From contig JAYODW010000052.1 of assembly GCA_038116745.1 (NCBI GenBank), forward strand, positions 1-30,011: a stretch of DNA of 30,011 nucleotides, given 5' to 3'. The stretch comes from JAYODW01 sp038116745. Lineage in GTDB: Bacteria > Pseudomonadota > Gammaproteobacteria > Ga0077536. The notes beneath the pieces are model-generated. The model was given only the letters and a program-made list of their open reading frames with translations. It had not been told where the DNA came from and ran no database searches. Position 1 is the first letter of the stretch. The number at the start of each line of letters is the position of its first letter. The translations under genes were made by a program, and so were the position numbers. Shown here piece after piece: positions 22,904-30,011 of this stretch.

Positions 22904-24844
22904 TCAGACAGGCGCGATGGACAACGCAGTCCGGCCGCGGAGATCAACGTCGACCCGCGCCGTACCCGCCCCATCAGCGCACAGTTCGGACGTGCCGTCC
23001 GCAAACTGTATCCGGTAGTTGCGACCCGGGCGCAGACGCTCGAGCGTCAACGGCTGCGTGCCGTGCGCGCGCCCGGGATAAAGCACCAGGTCCAGCTGTT
23101 CCCCGTCGCTGTACGCTTTTGCCACCAGCACCTCCGGGTAGGCGGCCTGCGCCAGCCGCGGACCGCGCGCGACAGCGTCCGGCAGCGGCTTGACGAACGC
23201 ATTACGGAAATCCTCCGTGCCCAGCAGTTTCGCCTCCACCGCCCACACGTTGGCGAGCGTCGACGCCTGACGGTAAGACACCACGCCATCAACCTCCTCG
23301 CGTCCGCAATCCTCATCCATCGAGTGCAGCGCGGCTTCAGCGAGCTCGTTATCGCCGAACTCCCGTCCGCTGATTGCGATCGCGGCGTAAGGGAACAGAG
23401 AGCCAGGACGGTAGTTGCCCGGATCAATGGTATCGATGAAGGCCAGCGCCTCACGTGGAATGGAAATGCGCGGCTGACCGTTCTGACCGGTCGCAAGACA
23501 CAGTTCGAGCTCTTTACGCCCCACCGCCCACAGGCGCCGCGCCAGACTCGGGGAGAACACGTTGGCGAAGAAGGCAAAGCCAGCCTCGCCGGCGTAGAAA
23601 GGCACTTCAAGTCCGGTCCAGTAGGAGCGCAACCCGATAATCGATCCTTTACCGTCGGTGAATTCACTTTCCAGGCGTTCGAGCCAGGTGGGCAGAAAAC
23701 GCTGCAGGTAATCGCTGTCGAAGACGGCGTCGTGCGCTGCCAGCGACGCCATGCCGTACATGTTGCAGATCGGATAGACCCAGTTGGGCTCGCACGGGTA
23801 CAGGAAGAAGTCCGAGTGGTCGAAGTTAACCGCCAGGGACTGCGCGAGGGTATGCGCATCATGCGCCCAGGACTGCCGTTCGTTAAGACGGAAGGTCAGG
23901 CTGCCCGCTTCGCCGTACCGTCGATCGCCGGTCGCGTTGTGGTAGCCGTTGACATGCATGCCGTACCAGCCTGTGAGCATGATGTTGTCCTTGGCGGCCG
24001 GATCGAAATTGGTGAAGTTGAGGTGCCCCCACATCGACTCCAGCACCCAGTAGCTCCACACCTTCGGGTCCAGGTAGGTCTCGACCAGGCGCTGCTGCGC
24101 GTCCAGCAGATAGCCACTGAAGCTCGGCGCGTAATGGCGCTGGGCAATCGCCAGCGCAAACCCCATATGGTTGATCTGGTAGCGCAGTGCAGCGGGCTGA
24201 AACTGATCGATGATGGTGTAGCCGGCATATTCACCAACCGGCTGCAGCGCGCGATCAAAGACGTACCGCAGTGCCTTCAGCTGCTCCTCATCGAGCTCCC
24301 GTTCGCCTTCGGCGGCACGCGCGACGGCGCGCTCACTGACCTCAGCGCGGGATGTAGTGAAAAAGCCCTGACGGAATTCAAACTGCGCCCGGTCGAGGCG
24401 CTGACGTCGGCTGGTCCTGTACTGATAGTAGGCCAGCACGGCCACGGCAAGTCCGGGTGTCAGCCATGCGGCGCCGGACCACGCATCAGCGCCCGCAAGA
24501 TGGGCGGCGAGCAGCGCAGCGCCCAGCCATATGCCGACCGGCGCAATCACCATGCCGGCCCAGAACCAGGCAATGCAGGCTAGCCAGAACACCGCCAGCG
24601 TGAGCGGCAGCAGCAGCACCGTCGCGCCACCTGCAACCGGAAAGCCGCCTCCGGGCAGAAGCAGACCCAGCCCGGCTGCCTGCCAGGACGGACTCAGGCC
24701 AAGCCAGGTGGGCGCGAGGCCGCACAGCACAAGCAGCAGGTAGACCACGGCATTGCGTCGGTGCCGGGACGCCGTAACCGGCCCTTTGATCTGCGGTGGT
24801 TGTGCCAGGAAACGGCCAAGAACGTCCTCTTCAACAGCTGACAT
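22904..24844 (-). CDS. Membrane-anchored linalool dehydratase/isomerase-like protein, copy 2
   Basis: This 646-residue paralogue of the 18709 gene is co-linear with it without gaps for at least the first 365 residues; in residues 191-260, 59 of 70 positions are identical by my count. The membrane helices (from NAVVYLLLVLCGLAPTWLGL), the LDI-like domain, and the two cysteines (C351, C360 in CEPNWVYPICN) are all kept, as are Y222, M289 and the D197-like VFD. The LDI His129 position is Trp (W293), versus Tyr in copy 1, so the two copies may differ in activity or substrate. ATG 24842-24844 follows GAGGGGGAAT. It is the first gene of the minus-strand run and divergent from the DMT transporter, with a 139-base gap that probably holds the operon promoter. 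Confidence 0.85.
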   Translation of the reverse strand: MSAVEEDVLGRFLAQPPQIKGPVTASRHRRNAVVYLLLVLCGLAPTWLGLSPSWQAAGLGLLLPGGGFPVAGGATVLLLPLTLAVFWLACIAWFWAGMVIAPVGIWLGAALLAAHLAGADAWSGAAWLTPGLAVAVLAYYQYRTSRRQRLDRAQFEFRQGFFTTSRAEVSERAVARAAEGERELDEEQLKALRYVFDRALQPVGEYAGYTIIDQFQPAALRYQINHMGFALAIAQRHYAPSFSGYLLDAQQRLVETYLDPKVWSYWVLESMWGHLNFTNFDPAAKDNIMLTGWYGMHVNGYHNATGDRRYGEAGSLTFRLNERQSWAHDAHTLAQSLAVNFDHSDFFLYPCEPNWVYPICNMYGMASLAAHDAVFDSDYLQRFLPTWLERLESEFTDGKGSIIGLRSYWTGLEVPFYAGEAGFAFFANVFSPSLARRLWAVGRKELELCLATGQNGQPRISIPREALAFIDTIDPGNYRPGSLFPYAAIAISGREFGDNELAEAALHSMDEDCGREEVDGVVSYRQASTLANVWAVEAKLLGTEDFRNAFVKPLPDAVARGPRLAQAAYPEVLVAKAYSDGEQLDLVLYPGRAHGTQPLTLERLRPGRNYRIQFADGTSELCADGAGTARVDVDLRGRTALSIAPV

Positions 24845-24983
24845 GTGTATTCCCCCTCGCAACGCCTTGTCGGCAGGTAGTTCTGTTCATCTGCAACCTT
24901 AGTCCATCGGACGCCCCGCGCAAGTACCGCGCATATCGGTCAGGAACAGCGAGGGCGACAAAACGACATACACTGCGCGCGCC

Positions 24984-25898
24984 ATGGCGCAGGAAAACGT
25001 ACTGACCCGTCTCATCACATCCGCGCCCTGGGTGTTTGTCATGCTGTGGTCAACGGGATACGTCGGCGCGCGCTTTGGCCTGCCCTACGCAGATCCCATC
25101 ACCTTTACCGCGCTGCGTTTCGGCATCGTGACCGTACTTCTCGCGCTGCTGAGCATCGTCCGCCGCGTGCCGCTGCCGCGCTCCGGCGTCATGTGGCTGC
25201 ACCTCATGGTCAGCGGCACGCTGCTGCATGCGGTATTCATCGGCTGTGTCTTCAGCGCGGTCGGCATGGGGATCAATATCGGCGTCGCCTCTCTCATCGC
25301 CGGCGCGCAGCCGCTGCTGACCGCGGTTCTGGTCCTGCCCATGCTGGGCGAGCGCCTCAACGCGCGCCAATGGTGCGGTTTCGCTATCGGCTTCGCCGGT
25401 ATCGCGCTGGTGGTGAGCAAAAGCTTTGAGCTGGGTACCCTGGACTGGACGCCCCTACTGCTGTGCGTGACGGCGCTGTTTGCCATCAGCATCGGCACGG
25501 TCTACCAGAAACGTTTCGTTGTCGGCACCGACCTGATTGCTGGCTCCGTCGTTCAGTTCGGCACAGCGGCCATCCTGTGTACCGGCTATGCCTGGCTGTT
25601 CGAGGCCGGTCGGCTTGAATGGAATCTGACCCTGGGACTGACCCTGGCGTGGCTGTGCCTGGTCCTCTCCATGGGTGCAATCCTGATCTTCCTGTACCTC
25701 GTTCGGGCAGGCGCCGCCGCGCGGGTGTCGAGCCTGTTTTACCTGGTCCCGCCGGCGACTGCGCTCCAGGGATATCTGCTGTTCGGCGAAGCGCTGAGCG
25801 CGCAGCAGGTGTTGGGCATGCTGGTCGCCGCGGTCGGGGTGGCGATGATCAACCTGGTCCCGGCAGCAACCCGAGAAGCGGTCAGGAACGACGCCTGA
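24984..25898 (+). CDS. DMT-family transporter (EamA type)
   Basis: This 304-residue protein has about ten membrane helices in two EamA repeats: the first from residue about 15 (WVFVMLWSTGYVGARFGL), with the conserved LRFGIV and LIAGAQPLLTAVLVLPMLGERL, the second ending in PPATALQGYLLFGEALSAQQVLGMLVAAVGVAMI. The family exports small metabolites or amino acids; the substrate is unknown. It is divergent from LDI-like copy 2 and may be its export or uptake partner. ATG 24984 has no clear ribosome-binding site. Confidence 0.9.
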   Translation: MAQENVLTRLITSAPWVFVMLWSTGYVGARFGLPYADPITFTALRFGIVTVLLALLSIVRRVPLPRSGVMWLHLMVSGTLLHAVFIGCVFSAVGMGINIGVASLIAGAQPLLTAVLVLPMLGERLNARQWCGFAIGFAGIALVVSKSFELGTLDWTPLLLCVTALFAISIGTVYQKRFVVGTDLIAGSVVQFGTAAILCTGYAWLFEAGRLEWNLTLGLTLAWLCLVLSMGAILIFLYLVRAGAAARVSSLFYLVPPATALQGYLLFGEALSAQQVLGMLVAAVGVAMINLVPAATREAVRNDA

Positions 25899-25899
25899 T

Positions 25900-27126
25900 T
25901 CAGTCGACGCCCCGCGCGGTCACCGCAAGCGGCAGGCCTTTCAGCCCGCAAAGGCGGTTGTTCGCGGTCCATTCCAGAGGGCCCGCCAGCTCAAAATCAA
26001 GCGCCGATGCGGCCAGCGCCTCGAAGACGACTTTGAGCTCCAGTCGGGCCAGCGCGGCGCCCAGGCAGAAGTGCACCCCGATCCCGAAACCGAGATGCTT
26101 GTTGGGCGCTCGCGCAATATCGAACGCGAACGGGTCAGCGAACTGCCGTTCATCCCGATTCGCCGACATCTCCCACACCGTGAGCTTGTCGCCCTCACGG
26201 ATACGCCGGCCGTGCAGCTGCACGTCCCGCGTCGCGGTGCGTCGCTTGTAGACCGACGGCGTTACCCAGCGCACCATTTCTTCTACCGCCGTTTTGAGCA
26301 GCCCGGGATCGTGGCGCAGGCGTCGCCACTGGTCGCGGTTTTCAAGCAGCGCGAGCATGCCGCCGCTGATGGTGCGCGTCGTCGTCTCGGCGCCTGCAGG
26401 GAACAGCAGCGCAAAGAATGATCGCAGCTCGAAATCGCTGAGCGCGTCGCCGTCAGGCTGCATGCGGGCGTGCACGATGGTCGAAAAAATATCGTTCCCG
26501 GGATTTGCCCGCTTGCTTTCGATGAAGGCTTGCGCGTAGCGACGTATGTCGTGCACCGGACCTTCCGCCATGACCGAGCCAGAGGCCTGCTCGACACCCG
26601 CGTCGACCAGGTCGCAGAGATATTTCCGGTCGCTCTCCGGGACCCCAAGCACGATACAGATCGCCTGAGTCGGGATCTCACGCGACACACGCAGCGCAAA
26701 ATTGCAGCGCTCACCGACCTCGAGGCTATCAATCAGAGCCGCCGTGCGCCGTTTCAGCTCATCTTCGAGCGCTGCCACGGCCTTGACGGTGAAACCGCGA
26801 TTGCAGATCTCGCGCAGACGCCGGTGCTGTGGATCGTCCGTCTCATTGAGCACCTTGCCAGCCGTGCGCTCGTCCTTGATAGAAGTGCCACCTGCGGTGC
26901 GCCCGCCCGCCTTATCCGAGGAAAAGGTCGCCGGATCCATGAACACCGCGTCGACATCCGCGTAACGGCTCACCACCCAGAAGCCCTCGCCGTCCGGCGT
27001 GGCTGCAGTTGGCTCATGCCAGTAGACCGGATCATTGGCGCGCAGCCAGGAAAAGAAATCGTGCGGAAACCCCCGGGCGAAGCTTTGCCCGTCAGACAGA
27101 TCAACCGCGCCGTAAGGGCTCGACAT
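25900..27126 (-). CDS. Cytochrome P450
   Basis: This 408-residue soluble bacterial P450 has the I-helix oxygen-activation segment FPAGAETTTRT (A244-G245-A246-E247-T248), ExxR at E283/R286 (EEMVRW), and the heme loop FGIGVHFCLG with C354 as the iron ligand. It has no membrane anchor, so it needs a separate ferredoxin and reductase, none of which is seen here. The I-helix and WEMSANRDER segments resemble steroid- and terpene-oxidising CYPs, but that is too weak for a family number. Its ATG overlaps the stop of the upstream dehydrogenase by one base, so the two are coupled. Confidence 0.93.
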   Translation of the reverse strand: MSSPYGAVDLSDGQSFARGFPHDFFSWLRANDPVYWHEPTAATPDGEGFWVVSRYADVDAVFMDPATFSSDKAGGRTAGGTSIKDERTAGKVLNETDDPQHRRLREICNRGFTVKAVAALEDELKRRTAALIDSLEVGERCNFALRVSREIPTQAICIVLGVPESDRKYLCDLVDAGVEQASGSVMAEGPVHDIRRYAQAFIESKRANPGNDIFSTIVHARMQPDGDALSDFELRSFFALLFPAGAETTTRTISGGMLALLENRDQWRRLRHDPGLLKTAVEEMVRWVTPSVYKRRTATRDVQLHGRRIREGDKLTVWEMSANRDERQFADPFAFDIARAPNKHLGFGIGVHFCLGAALARLELKVVFEALAASALDFELAGPLEWTANNRLCGLKGLPLAVTARGVD

Positions 27127-28031
27127 CAGTTCTTCCTGCGTTTCAGGGGCGGCAGCTCTACGCCGGCCCGTGCTTCGACGGTTTTCAGCGTGGCGAAAAA
27201 ATCCTCCTGCGCCAACCCGGCCTCCAGTGCTGCCTGGTAGGTTTCCAGCGCCGCCTGCGCCATCGGCATCTCCACGCCCGCGCTCGCCGCTGACTCCAGC
27301 GCCAGCCCCACGTCCTTGGCCGCGATACTCAGCGCAAAGACGCCGAGATTGAACTTGCGCGACAGCACCAGGGGCGCAGGCGCGAGCAACGGACCAGCCG
27401 AGCTGACCTTCAGCACTTCCATCAGAGCGGCGGGATCCATACCGGCCTTGGCACCCATCACAAATGCTTCCTGGATGAGCACGCTCGCCGACAGGAAGAT
27501 CTGGTTATTCACCAGCTTGGTCAGGGTGCCCGCTCCTGAGTCCCCCATGTAGAAAATGTGCTCACCGAAGCAGGCAATCAGCGCACGCACGCGCTCGAAC
27601 GCCGCCGCCTGCCCACCCACCATGACCGCCAGCGTCCCCGCTTCGGCTGCCTGCTTGCCGCCGGAGACCGGGGCATCGAGGTACTCCATGTCCCGCGCTG
27701 CAGCCCGTTCCGCCATAGCGCGACTGAGCTGGACCGAACTCGTCGACAGATCCACAACGGTTGTGCCCGGCCGCGCATGGGCCAGAATGCCGTCAGGCGC
27801 CTGCATGACCTGTTCGATTTCCTTCGGTCCCGGCAAAGACAGGAATATCGTCTGGCATCCGCGCGCCAGCTCTGATACCGCTGCAGCCTGCGCCGCGCCG
27901 CGGTCCACATGGGCAGCCGTCGCCGCCGAGTTGACGTCGAATACCGTGAGCGGGTGTCCGTGCTCCAGCAGTTTCATCGCCATCGGCCCGCCGATGGTCC
28001 CGGTGCCGATAAAGCCGACCGATGCCGTCAT
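27126..28031 (-). CDS. 3-Hydroxyisobutyrate dehydrogenase-like oxidoreductase
   Basis: This 301-residue NAD(P)-dependent beta-hydroxyacid dehydrogenase reads VGFIGTGTIGGPMAMKLL (GxGxxGxxM at residues 9-17), DAPVSGG (119-125), and GAGTLTKLVNN with the catalytic lysine K172. The length is typical. It oxidises a beta-hydroxy acid to a semialdehyde or ketone. It precedes the P450 in the same direction with a 1-base overlap. In this setting it may act on a branched hydroxyacid that comes from the ring-cleaved substrate. That is inference. Confidence 0.93.
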   Translation of the reverse strand: MTASVGFIGTGTIGGPMAMKLLEHGHPLTVFDVNSAATAAHVDRGAAQAAAVSELARGCQTIFLSLPGPKEIEQVMQAPDGILAHARPGTTVVDLSTSSVQLSRAMAERAAARDMEYLDAPVSGGKQAAEAGTLAVMVGGQAAAFERVRALIACFGEHIFYMGDSGAGTLTKLVNNQIFLSASVLIQEAFVMGAKAGMDPAALMEVLKVSSAGPLLAPAPLVLSRKFNLGVFALSIAAKDVGLALESAASAGVEMPMAQAALETYQAALEAGLAQEDFFATLKTVEARAGVELPPLKRRKN

Positions 28032-28156
28032 GCCTGTTCTCCGCCTGGTTCAGAGCGCCCGGATTATGGCGAGGCGTCGGAGCCGGCGGCAAGCGCGTGT
28101 GCTACAACGGTGACGGTGGCTATGATGCCGGGCAGCGACAAGACGAGGCACGCAAT

Positions 28157-29026
28157 ATGGTCAGGTTATGCGGCGCAGTGTTGGCGGCGCTGCTGTCTAT
28201 TTCAATTCCGAGCCCGGTGCTGGCTCTGGGCTGCGCGGCGATCACAGACCCCCAGGCGCAGGCGTGCTGTGCGCATAACGCTCCGAGGGAAAGCCTGCAG
28301 CAGAAGATTCGACTGAGCGCCAGCGACGATCGCGGAACACTCAGCGAAATCCGCGCCGAGCTGTTCTGGAAACGTTTCAATGACGGCCGGGCCCGGGCAC
28401 GCATCGATCTACAGGAGCCAGCGCAGCAGTCCGGCACTGTCGTTCTGCTCACCGAGCGCGAAAGCGAGTCAGGTGCCTCGACCGGAGAGCCGGAAGCGGT
28501 GCTGTACAAACCAGGCAAGCATCGCGACCGGCTGGTCACTGTCAGCACGCTGTCCGGCGAGCTGTTCGGCACCGACTTCAGCTACGAAGATTTTGCGCAT
28601 TTCTATGGGACCAATGAAGACGTCACGGTCGAGCGCCTGGAAGACGCCGAGCAAGGCGGCCATCGCGTGCTGGTCCTGCAGTCGCAGCCGGCAGACCCCG
28701 AGCTCGCGCTCGAACAGGGCGCAACCTACACCCGTATCGTCTCCTACCTTGATGCTGAGCGCTGCGTGCCACTCCTGACCCGTTTCTTTGAGGACGATAC
28801 GCTGCGCAAGGAGCTCACGGCCGCGGAGACAGACATCTACCGTGACGGCGAACGCTGGCTGGTACGGCGCCTGCTCATGCATGATCTCGCCGACGGCACC
28901 AGCACGGTCCTGACCGTCGACAAGAGCGCCTTCGAGCCCGCGCTCAAAGACCGCTTTTTCCGTCGCTCCTCGCTCAAACGCGGTATCGCAGGCCCGCAGG
29001 CACTGTGGCCGTTGGAGCGTGACTAG
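28157..29026 (+). CDS. Secreted LolA-like (outer-membrane lipoprotein-sorting, PF17131-type) protein
   Basis: This 289-residue protein has a signal peptide (MVRLCGAVLAALLSISIPSPVLA). The mature part has the half-barrel pattern of LolA-like proteins: FWKRFNDGRARARIDL, GTVVLLTERE, LFGTDFSYEDFAHFY, a YTRIVSYLDAERCVPLLTRFF segment, then DLADGTSTVLTVD. Cysteines at 26, 37, 38 and 203 could form disulfides. ATG 28157 has GAGG upstream. It is divergent from the dehydrogenase gene and followed by a paralogue. LolA-like proteins of this type often accompany MMPL/RND exporters, but none is visible here. Confidence 0.82.
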   Translation: MVRLCGAVLAALLSISIPSPVLALGCAAITDPQAQACCAHNAPRESLQQKIRLSASDDRGTLSEIRAELFWKRFNDGRARARIDLQEPAQQSGTVVLLTERESESGASTGEPEAVLYKPGKHRDRLVTVSTLSGELFGTDFSYEDFAHFYGTNEDVTVERLEDAEQGGHRVLVLQSQPADPELALEQGATYTRIVSYLDAERCVPLLTRFFEDDTLRKELTAAETDIYRDGERWLVRRLLMHDLADGTSTVLTVDKSAFEPALKDRFFRRSSLKRGIAGPQALWPLERD

Positions 29027-29200
29027 CGATTCCTTATCTGGTGCCAGGTCCACACCTCGGCGTCGCAGCGTCCATGCTCGACACGGCCTGCCGCATCGCG
29101 GATCCCGCGCCCCGGGCTCCATTGCATTCGCTAGCCGGAGAAACCGCCTCGACTGGATGCGCAGGCCTGGAAAACACAAGCGTTCCTCGGGGAAACGCCT

Positions 29201-29206
29201 TAATAT
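29201..29206 (+). promoter_or_regulatory. Possible -10 element before the second LolA-like gene
   Basis: TAATAT lies 33 bases ahead of ATG 29240 in a GC-rich gap of 213 bases; no good -35 is seen at the expected distance. Confidence 0.25.
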
Positions 29207-29239
29207 GAGGTCCAGTTACCAAGCAAAGAGGGCAGGCTC

Positions 29240-30011
29240 ATGAACCGCATTCTGGCCCCGGGAATACTTGCGCTGTTTACGCTGTGTGCCGCCGGACAGG
29301 CCTCGGCGGCCGGCTGCAATCTGGTGGAGGATCAGGAAGCGCGAGTCTGCTGCGAGAAGAACCAGCCACAGCACGCGATGGAACAACTGATCCGCATGAG
29401 CGCTCGGGATGACAAGGGCACGCTGGGCGAATTCTCCGCCAGACTGCGCTGGAAGCGATTTGACGACGGACGCTCCCGCGCCCGGATTGACCTCACCAAT
29501 CCGCCTAACCAGAGCGGCACCGTGGTACTTCTGACCGAGCGTGAAACCGAGGCGGGGGAACCCACCGCAGACCCCGAAGTCGTGCTCTACACCCCCGGGG
29601 AACGGCGCGACAGGCTCATTACCGTGAGCGCGATTTCCGGCGAGATGTTCGGCTCAAACTTCAGCTACGAGGACGTCTCCCATTTCTACGGCACCAATGA
29701 AGACATCAGGATCACCCGCCTTGAAGACGGCGAGCGTGACGGCCACCGGACGATTGTGCTTCAGTCTGAACCGATCGATTTCGATGCCGCCATGGACAAC
29801 GGCGCCACCTACACGCGCATAGTCACCAACCTCGACGCGGAGCGCTGCGTACCGCTCCTCACCCAGTTTTATGAAGAAGGCGACGAACTGCGCAAAGAGC
29901 TCAGCGCCACAGAGAGCGACATCAGCCCTGAGGGCGAGCGCTGGGTCGCCCACCGCCTGCTGATGAAAGACCTCGCCGACGGCACCAGCACCGAGCTTGT
30001 GATCGACAAGG
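29240..30011 (+). CDS. Second LolA-like secreted protein, runs off the window
   Basis: The visible 257 codons encode a close paralogue of the gene at 28157: signal peptide MNRILAPGILALFTLCAAGQASA, the same cysteines at 26, 37 and 38, and the same order of motifs (RWKRFDDGRSRARIDL, SGTVVLLTERE, FSYEDVSHFYGTNED, LDAERCVPLLT, KDLADGTSTELVIDK). The end lies outside the window. ATG 29240 has AGAGGG upstream. The two genes look like a tandem duplication in the same orientation, with possible later divergence of the copies. Confidence 0.85.
   Translation, partial: MNRILAPGILALFTLCAAGQASAAGCNLVEDQEARVCCEKNQPQHAMEQLIRMSARDDKGTLGEFSARLRWKRFDDGRSRARIDLTNPPNQSGTVVLLTERETEAGEPTADPEVVLYTPGERRDRLITVSAISGEMFGSNFSYEDVSHFYGTNEDIRITRLEDGERDGHRTIVLQSEPIDFDAAMDNGATYTRIVTNLDAERCVPLLTQFYEEGDELRKELSATESDISPEGERWVAHRLLMKDLADGTSTELVIDK

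Noticed and set aside
21681..23018. Plus-strand ORF of 445 codons opposite the AKR gene
   Set aside because: Antisense shadow; the opposite strand encodes the full AKR tetrad and two 4Fe-4S motifs.
22853..24583. Plus-strand ORF of 576 codons opposite LDI-like copy 2
   Set aside because: It is a long antisense open frame typical of GC-rich coding DNA, with Arg/His/Gln/Gly-rich composition and no recognisable motifs.
29180..29198. GCGTT...AACGC hairpin as a terminator between the two LolA-like genes
   Set aside because: The stem is short and no T-run follows; it might be chance.
1..30011. CRISPR arrays, rRNA, complete tRNA genes or intact insertion sequences
   Set aside because: I saw no regularly spaced repeats, rRNA segments, cloverleaf beyond the 3' tRNA-Gln fragment, or transposase reading frame.

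Overview
The window is GC-rich, densely coding bacterial chromosome, most likely from a proteobacterium and perhaps a gammaproteobacterium. RhlE, HAAT-type Liv transport, Tat and PF17131-like LolA proteins fit this, but no rRNA or other phylogenetic marker is present to settle the taxon.

Left edge (1-2107): accessory DNA. It holds a short AT-rich block, a decayed reading frame with an S74-chaperone-like motif, an orphan sugar-binding-type protein without a signal peptide, a pair of 11-bp-spaced repeats, and a 47-bp 3' fragment of tRNA-Gln(CTG). An intrinsic terminator follows the fragment directly. I read this as the distal end (attR-like) of an element integrated into a tRNA-Gln gene whose intact copy lies left of the window.

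Housekeeping-like block (2144-6190): rhlE on the minus strand, a metallophosphoesterase, a degenerate cyclic-nucleotide-binding-domain protein, and a two-gene unit of a DUF4177-like protein and a small membrane protein.

Minus-strand block (6190-17672), read from high to low coordinates: acyl-CoA ligase, APH/ecdysteroid-kinase-like phosphotransferase, Baeyer-Villiger monooxygenase, theta-like GST, an intrinsic terminator, then a complete branched-chain-amino-acid-type ABC importer (binding protein, LivH, LivM, LivG, LivF) and an M20 peptidase. A divergent class III phosphodiesterase-like gene follows.

Main region of interest (18709-24844, minus strand): two full-length paralogous membrane-anchored linalool dehydratase/isomerase (LDI)-like proteins bracket a Tat-exported aldo/keto reductase with two 4Fe-4S motifs, a cupin, and a small two-helix membrane protein. 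To the right are a DMT exporter, a cytochrome P450 overlapping a 3-hydroxyisobutyrate-dehydrogenase-like gene, and a tandem pair of secreted LolA-like proteins; the second runs off the window.

Together, the P450, BVMO, GST, acyl-CoA ligase, hydroxyacid dehydrogenase, kinase and LDI-like genes suggest a catabolic locus for a branched or alicyclic hydrophobic compound, such as an isoprenoid or sterol-like molecule, with LDI-like proteins acting at the membrane or cell envelope. The individual families are well supported by motifs. The joint pathway and its substrate are inference.
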